64,000 nt of DNA from CAYUPI01 sp964446585. GTDB lineage: Bacteria > Verrucomicrobiota > Verrucomicrobiia > Limisphaerales > UBA8199. The notes beneath the pieces are model-generated. The model made no database searches, had not been told where the DNA came from, and was given only the letters and a program-made list of their open reading frames with translations. Shown here piece by piece: positions 60,161 to 64,000 of this stretch; within the stretch, counting starts at the first letter, position 1, and every line of letters starts with the position of its first letter. The stretch is taken from contig CAYUPI010000002.1 in assembly GCA_964446585.1 (NCBI GenBank), positions 132,425-196,424 on the forward strand, read 5' to 3'. Position numbers and translations under genes: made by a program.

Positions 60161-60526
60161 TTAGTGCCGCCAATAATACCATGGCCAATTCCCATTTGGT
60201 TTTTCCTTCGCGAGTGCCGCTGGAGTGGTGACATGTTTTCGGTCCGTCTCGGCGACGGGCCTCCATGACTGATCGCGGACGTCTCCGGCAAGAACACCCT
60301 TTACGTTCTTCTTGAACCGTTGCTCGCTGACTGCAAACCGAGAGAAGTTCTCCTGGGCCTGTTGGAGCGAGACCTTGTTCGCGCCGCCCTCATACCAAGG
60401 ATCGAGCAACTGCACGGGATCATCGTCCCAAAAGCAGACATCGCAGATTTCGTAGCTGCCTGGCGTGTCGGTGAGTGTAAGATATCCGCAGCACGCGCAA
60501 GGGAACTTGGCTCCGGATGTCTTCAT
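60161..60526 (-). CDS. CPCC-type cysteine-rich protein, gene-cassette encoded
   Basis: 121 residues from the ATG at 60526, which comes three bases after the GTTATGT core of attC site B. The N-terminus KFPCACCGYLTLTDTPGSYEICDVCFWDDDP is the pattern of the small 'CPCC' cysteine-rich family, with CACC in place of CPCC; the four Cys (CxCC and CxxC) probably bind zinc. The family has no known function. The stop codon (60161-60163) is directly followed by attC site C. Confidence 0.82.
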   Translation of the reverse strand: MKTSGAKFPCACCGYLTLTDTPGSYEICDVCFWDDDPVQLLDPWYEGGANKVSLQQAQENFSRFAVSEQRFKKNVKGVLAGDVRDQSWRPVAETDRKHVTTPAALAKEKPNGNWPWYYWRH

Positions 60527-60529
60527 GAC

Positions 60530-60622
60530 ACATAACAACGCGGCTCAGGCGCGGCGCGACCAGGGCGTTCGACATACAACATCGACGCAATCGCGCCGTT
60601 GCCTGAAGCAGTCTGGTTAAGC
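60530..60622 (-). other. attC-like recombination site B
   Basis: Minus strand: GCTTAAC (60622-60616) to GTTATGT (60536-60530), 93 bases. Arms TTCAGGCAACGGCGCGA and TCGCGCCGCGCCTGAG pair with one extra base in the arm beside the upstream gene. The TAA stop of the upstream cassette gene lies inside the first core site. Confidence 0.85.
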
Positions 60623-61051
60623 CGCCTGTGGTTCTGGTGTCGAATGCTGGTCATCTGGAAATCCGTCCCAGCGCCACTGCGGACTGCCGAGATACTGCAA
60701 TGTAGAAAGGGCACGGTGAACGGCAATAGCCAACTGGTGAACGTCGGCTGGTGTGGCCGATGGCTTGGCACCGAACAGTCGCCCGATGAATCCAGGCGCC
60801 CGCCGCGGACTGAGCTGCAACATCCAGTAGCCGCGCTCGACCCAACTCGCCACTGCCTCGAGCTCAGAAGAATCCCGACGGCATACCACCGACCATCCGC
60901 AGTCCCGCCAATTGTCCATCTCGTCAGTGCTCCACCCCGCCGCAGCCAACTCGCGAGACAGACCCCTCATCAGCAAAGCTCCGGGCGGATGCTCGAACTC
61001 GCCGTCCTTTGGCACCGATGCAGTAAAGCGCAGGTTCTGGGAGATAGGCAT
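60617..61051 (-). CDS. Unknown protein, gene-cassette encoded
   Basis: 144 residues from the ATG at 61051, the first Met codon after the core site of attC A; the frame is open to 61081 but that part lies inside the attC. No family is recognised. It is soluble, Trp-rich (ELAAAGWSTDEMDNWRDCGWSV, then ASWVERGYWMLQLSPR) and may have a small alpha/beta fold. Its stop codon is part of the GCTTAAC core of attC site B. Confidence 0.65.
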   Translation of the reverse strand: MPISQNLRFTASVPKDGEFEHPPGALLMRGLSRELAAAGWSTDEMDNWRDCGWSVVCRRDSSELEAVASWVERGYWMLQLSPRRAPGFIGRLFGAKPSATPADVHQLAIAVHRALSTLQYLGSPQWRWDGFPDDQHSTPEPQAA

Positions 61052-61062
61052 GGAGCGATTCA

Positions 61063-61152
61063 GCTTAACGATGCGCATCACTGGCGCGGGTCAATGATGC
61101 TCGATTGAAACAGAGGCGCCACCCCGCGTCCAGTGCGTGCGCGATGTTAGAT
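61063..61152 (-). other. attC-like recombination site A
   Basis: Minus strand: ATCTAAC (61152-61146) to GTTAAGC (61069-61063); both cores match RYYYAAC and GTTRRRY exactly. 90 bases. The arm CACTGGACGCGG has one unpaired A relative to CCGCGCCAGTG, the same arrangement and nearly the same arm sequence as site C (CATCACTGGCGCGG is shared on the plus strand). Confidence 0.9.
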
Positions 61153-61175
61153 GTCTGACTGATCTGGAACATGCG

Positions 61176-62021
61176 CTACTTCTCTTTCGGCTCTGGCAAC
61201 CTCTCCCCACGAATCCATGCTTCAAGCACGTGCTCGTATTCGGTTGGCAACCGATGTCCGTAGCCACGCATCACGACAGATGTCAGATCGAAGTGATTCT
61301 GCTTTGCCCTCAAAGCGCACGCGCGAGCGAGGTGGTCATTGACGATTCGTGTGGGATCGTCATCGGGGAGTGGCTGGTCTCCATACATCAGGAGGATGCG
61401 GGATTGCTTCAGTGCGGGAGCGACACCCGGCATCGCTACGCATGCCGCAAGAGAGCCAAAACCTCCTTCTATCAGGTAAAACGACTGGAAATGCTGCAAG
61501 ATAAACCCGTCTCGCCGCGCTAATAGCACTCCAAGGGCGTGTGCGCCATTAGAGAACCCTCCCAAGGCGCTTCGCTCCGCGGTGATGTTTGGAACAGTAT
61601 CGAACAACTTCTGAAGCATGACGCGATAGGCGCGACTCATGGTGTCGTAGTCCTCCATTGTTACAATCAGAGAATCGTTCGTGCCGGTGTAGGTGCTCCT
61701 GAACAATGGAAGGTTCACATAGATGAAGTCGTTCGAGCCGACTGTGCCGGGACGCAGAGGAAGTCTGTCCCCAAAACCGCCATCATAGCCGTCGAGGATC
61801 AGAAAAATGGGAAATTTCCCTTCAGGGGAGTAATTTGTCGGCAACCAAACTGTGAGTTGAGCAGAACGCTTCTCCAGTCTTGCCAAACTCGCCAAAGTGT
61901 CGGGCAGATCAGGGAAATCCAGATGCCACCGTGCAGTGGGCTCGAGCTTTATGTCGTCCGCAGCGTGCGCGCCCGCGATCAAGGTGACCACCAACATCCA
62001 CAATCTGATTGCAGTCTTCAT
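61176..62021 (-). CDS. Exported esterase-like alpha/beta hydrolase, gene-cassette encoded
   Basis: 281 residues with a signal peptide (KTAIRLWMLVVTLIAGAHAAD). The core follows the putative-esterase (EstA/FrsA-like) pattern: LTVWLPTNYSPEGKFPIFLILDGYDGG, nucleophile elbow ALGGFSNGAHA (Ser in GFSNG), LLMYGDQPLP near the acid and RGYGHRLPTEYEHVLEAW with the likely catalytic His. It is the first gene of the array in transcription order. A GTTAGGT core site lies ~50 bases upstream (62079-62073) and attC site A begins 23 bases after its stop. Confidence 0.75.
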   Translation of the reverse strand: MKTAIRLWMLVVTLIAGAHAADDIKLEPTARWHLDFPDLPDTLASLARLEKRSAQLTVWLPTNYSPEGKFPIFLILDGYDGGFGDRLPLRPGTVGSNDFIYVNLPLFRSTYTGTNDSLIVTMEDYDTMSRAYRVMLQKLFDTVPNITAERSALGGFSNGAHALGVLLARRDGFILQHFQSFYLIEGGFGSLAACVAMPGVAPALKQSRILLMYGDQPLPDDDPTRIVNDHLARACALRAKQNHFDLTSVVMRGYGHRLPTEYEHVLEAWIRGERLPEPKEK

Positions 62022-62072
62022 TTACTCGAATGACACCGCCGATGGCTGCTTCGTATGTTGATGCGCTGAGAC

Positions 62073-62135
62073 ACCTAACAGTGTGGTTGGGACAAGGACC
62101 GTGCATTCGATCTTGCACGATTGATTCTTGTAAGT
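62073..62135 (-). other. Possible attC or attI remnant F
   Basis: Plus-strand ACCTAAC (62073-62079) is a perfect core (GTTAGGT on the minus strand). Beyond it ACAAGGACCGTGCA (62092-62105) partly pairs with TTGCACGATTGATTCTTGT (62113-62131). It is shorter and weaker than sites A-E; it marks the upstream end of the cassette array. Confidence 0.45.
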
Positions 62136-62813
62136 AGCTCTGATTCCATAGGTTTATGAAACCAGACTTGCGATTTTCTATCAAGGATTACCACAGGATG
62201 GTTGATGGTTGATGGTTGATGGTTGAGAGGGTGCTCCAAACGCCGTTTCATTCGCGTGGATTTATCGTGCGGATGAACGGCTCACATTGGCCGGCGAAGG
62301 GTGGACCGGTTTCTCTGACCCGGCTCATGACGGCAATCCGTAAATCTCTGGTTAAAACGCTTAGCCTTTCTGCCGCCCAGCGGGGCAGGCCAGAACCATG
62401 AGGATGAGCTTGAGAGCACTTTCCAACTGACGAACCCAGCGCGGCTGACGCCGCAACCACAGTCAATGAGATCCGCAGTGATCACAATAAGTAGTTCATT
62501 TCTGGAAGCTTACGTTTGCTTGCGGCTAATTCTTTGCCAAGAAAACAACGATTTGTGTCATTGTAGTACGGATCACAGGACTACGGACTACGGGACAACG
62601 GACCACGCCACAGCCGCGGCGGAAGCAACAGCGGGCAGGCAATGGCCAGATGGCGAGTGGGCAAACGCGGCTGAGGCCGCCACGGTCCACTACGACCGAA
62701 AAGCCTCGATTTACTGGAACAATTCTTGCGTCGTTGGCTTGGTATCGAATCAGCGTTCCCGTCCGGTGTTGCTGCGGCTGAGACGGCCGCGGTCCCCTGC
62801 GATACGAGACGAT
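62136..62813. other. Gene-poor stretch between cassette array and PLP enzyme
   Basis: No convincing gene and no integrase fragment seen on either strand. It contains ATGGTTG repeated four times in tandem (about 62198-62226). At 62575-62620 there is a GGACTACGGACTACGGGACA-type degenerate tandem, mirrored loosely by CCACGGTCCACTACG near 62680. Short frames here lack family features. Confidence 0.6.
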
Positions 62814-64000
62814 TCACCGCGACAACTTCTCCGTCGTGGGCTGGGAATCGAGCCAGCGTGTGTGCACCTCCAGGTATGCGCGGCGGTAGAGCTCATCGAC
62901 AGCCTCCGGCCGCATGAAGGCTTCGGTGAATCCCGGGTGCACGGGATTGATCACCAGCTCGGCCACGCGGATGAAGTGCGCGATCAACTGCCGCGGGTCC
63001 TCTCCCCCGACGGCGATGCGGATGGTGGTCGGCGAGATGCCAGCCTCACGCAATTCCTCCGCTCCCATCTCGGAATGACTCGTCAACGCCGGGCAAAGCA
63101 CGACCGTGTTGGATTGCCCGAGCGAGACCTGGTGGCCGAACACAGGCTCCAGGCAATCGAAGAATCGGGTGAAGGTCGTCCGATCCAAAGTCGCGCCCGC
63201 GAATTCGATCGTGAAGAGCGGCGCGGGCAGGCCCAGGCGCAACACGCGCCGGCGAATGGCCGCGTTTTCGTTGTCTTCGAGCGCATTGCATTTCACGCGC
63301 AGCAGAGGATGGCTGGCGAGGAATCGGGCCAGCACGGTCGTGGAGATGGCCTTGTTCAACATGCGCAGGTCGAGTGTGCGCGACCCGGTGATCACCTCGA
63401 ATGCCTTGTCGGAATCAAGAAACGCGCCTTTGATGTAGAACACATTCCAGAAGAGCGTGTCGTTCCACCGATAGGTGACTTTCCGGCCGGAGAGATCGAC
63501 TGTGGAAACGGAATCCTTTTTGGGGATGAACATCCGCTCATTCCGCGCGAGAACCACGCCAGCAATCGTGGCCCCGCTGCCGGTGACATCCTTGGTGTAA
63601 CTGTGGATGAGGAAGTCCGGCCGCTCTGCGGGCTTTTCGCGCCGAAGCGGCTGCGACAAAAATGGTGTCCCGACGGTGGAATCAAGAATCACCGTCAGCC
63701 CGGCATCGTGCGCCGCCTCGCAAATGGCCGGCACATCAAGCACGTACCCGTGGGGATTGCAGGGCGACTCCATGTAAAGATAAACCTCCCGCCCGGCCTT
63801 GAGGCGGTCCTGGTATTTCGCGCTCGCCGCCTGCAGGGCGCCCTTGAAGGCGTTGACATCGTAGCCGTCGAAAAACGCCACGGCCACATCCAGGTTGCTC
63901 GGCTTGCGGAACCAATCATGGAGCAATTGGTAGGCGCCGCCGTATATGTTGCGCGAGCTCAGAATGATGTCCTGGTAGCCGACAAGATGGCTCAACGTGG
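62814..64000 (-). CDS. Cys/Met-metabolism PLP-dependent enzyme (5' end outside window)
   Basis: The frame stays open to the window edge, so the start lies beyond it. At least 393 C-terminal residues are visible. Fold-type I PLP features are ILSSRNIYGGAYQLLHDWF, VYLYMESPCNPHGYVLDVPAICEAAHDAGLTVILDSTVGTPFL with the cofactor Asp, and the Schiff-base Lys in FLIHSYTKDVTGSG. The C-terminal part has SNTVVLCPALTSHSEM and TTIRIAVGGEDPRQLIAHF, typical of cystathionine-lyase/synthase relatives. It belongs to a longer, less-studied branch than MetB/MetC. Reaction not assigned. Confidence 0.88.
   Translation of the reverse strand, partial: TLSHLVGYQDIILSSRNIYGGAYQLLHDWFRKPSNLDVAVAFFDGYDVNAFKGALQAASAKYQDRLKAGREVYLYMESPCNPHGYVLDVPAICEAAHDAGLTVILDSTVGTPFLSQPLRREKPAERPDFLIHSYTKDVTGSGATIAGVVLARNERMFIPKKDSVSTVDLSGRKVTYRWNDTLFWNVFYIKGAFLDSDKAFEVITGSRTLDLRMLNKAISTTVLARFLASHPLLRVKCNALEDNENAAIRRRVLRLGLPAPLFTIEFAGATLDRTTFTRFFDCLEPVFGHQVSLGQSNTVVLCPALTSHSEMGAEELREAGISPTTIRIAVGGEDPRQLIAHFIRVAELVINPVHPGFTEAFMRPEAVDELYRRAYLEVHTRWLDSQPTTEKLSR

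Noticed and set aside
62198..62226. ATGGTTG tandem repeat as a CRISPR or regulatory array
   Set aside because: Only four 7-base units with no spacers; a simple tandem repeat.
62216..62401. 61-codon open frame in the gap upstream of the cassette array
   Set aside because: No family resemblance, no ribosome-binding site, starts inside a tandem repeat.

Overview
The window is a high-GC bacterial chromosome segment that most resembles a member of the Verrucomicrobiota (Pedosphaera/Limisphaerales-like). This is inferred from gene content, not from a marker tree. Pointers are a giant secreted protein combining ThuA domains, a PVC-type dehydrogenase propeller and a CxxCH haem motif; a very long secreted protein of the autotransporter-associated beta-strand type; Ig-like secreted proteins; an extended pyruvate:ferredoxin oxidoreductase; and many palindromic repeats between (and once inside) genes.

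Layout. 1-5.9 kb: amino-acid permease (cut by the window edge), tRNA-dihydrouridine synthase, isoleucyl-tRNA synthetase carrying an in-frame palindromic insertion, and tRNA-Val(CAC). 5.9-19.6 kb: secreted and signalling genes (Ig-like protein, Tat-exported dimethylformamidase-like protein, LuxR-type response regulator, globin, sensor kinase, beta-strand-repeat protein, family-2 glycosidase). 19.9-32.6 kb: the two halves of a Tm-1-like pair (PEP-hydrolase-type TIM barrel and UPF0261 protein), about 10.5 kb apart. Between them lie a disturbed stretch with orphan small membrane proteins, a REP-transposase fragment, a duplicated tail of the TIM-barrel gene, a cupin, the giant ThuA/cytochrome protein and a VapBC-like toxin-antitoxin pair. 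32.6-40.3 kb: esterase, a tetR-adaptor-RND efflux operon with 4-base overlaps, trpS, and a VOC gene broken by an in-frame TGA. 40.3-57.9 kb: extended PFOR, UreF-like protein, YlbF-like protein, DnaJ-like chaperone, 4-alpha-glucanotransferase, MFS transporter, phosphatase, epimerase, NtrC-type regulator coupled to a glutamine amidotransferase, orphan HlyD-type adaptor and AlkD-like repair protein.

57.9-62.1 kb is the most unusual part. Six short genes all lie on the minus strand and are separated by ~90-105-base imperfect inverted repeats. These have integron core sites (RYYYAAC / GTTRRRY), and the extra base or bases always fall in the arm next to the upstream gene. I read this as an integron gene-cassette array without an integrase in the window (a CALIN): SnoaL-like fragment, alpha/beta hydrolase, unknown membrane-anchored protein, CPCC-type protein, unknown protein and esterase. 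The window ends inside a PLP-dependent Cys/Met-metabolism enzyme.

At least three palindromic repeat families recur: A (2.6, 4.1, 48.1 and perhaps 53.5 kb), B (39.8, 46.1 and 50.0 kb), and 'GAATTCCGAAA/GGGATTTGG'-type elements at 10.3, 25.1 and 38.6 kb. GGGGTCAGACC motifs cluster around the REP-transposase fragment. No CRISPR array, rRNA, prophage or intact transposase was seen.
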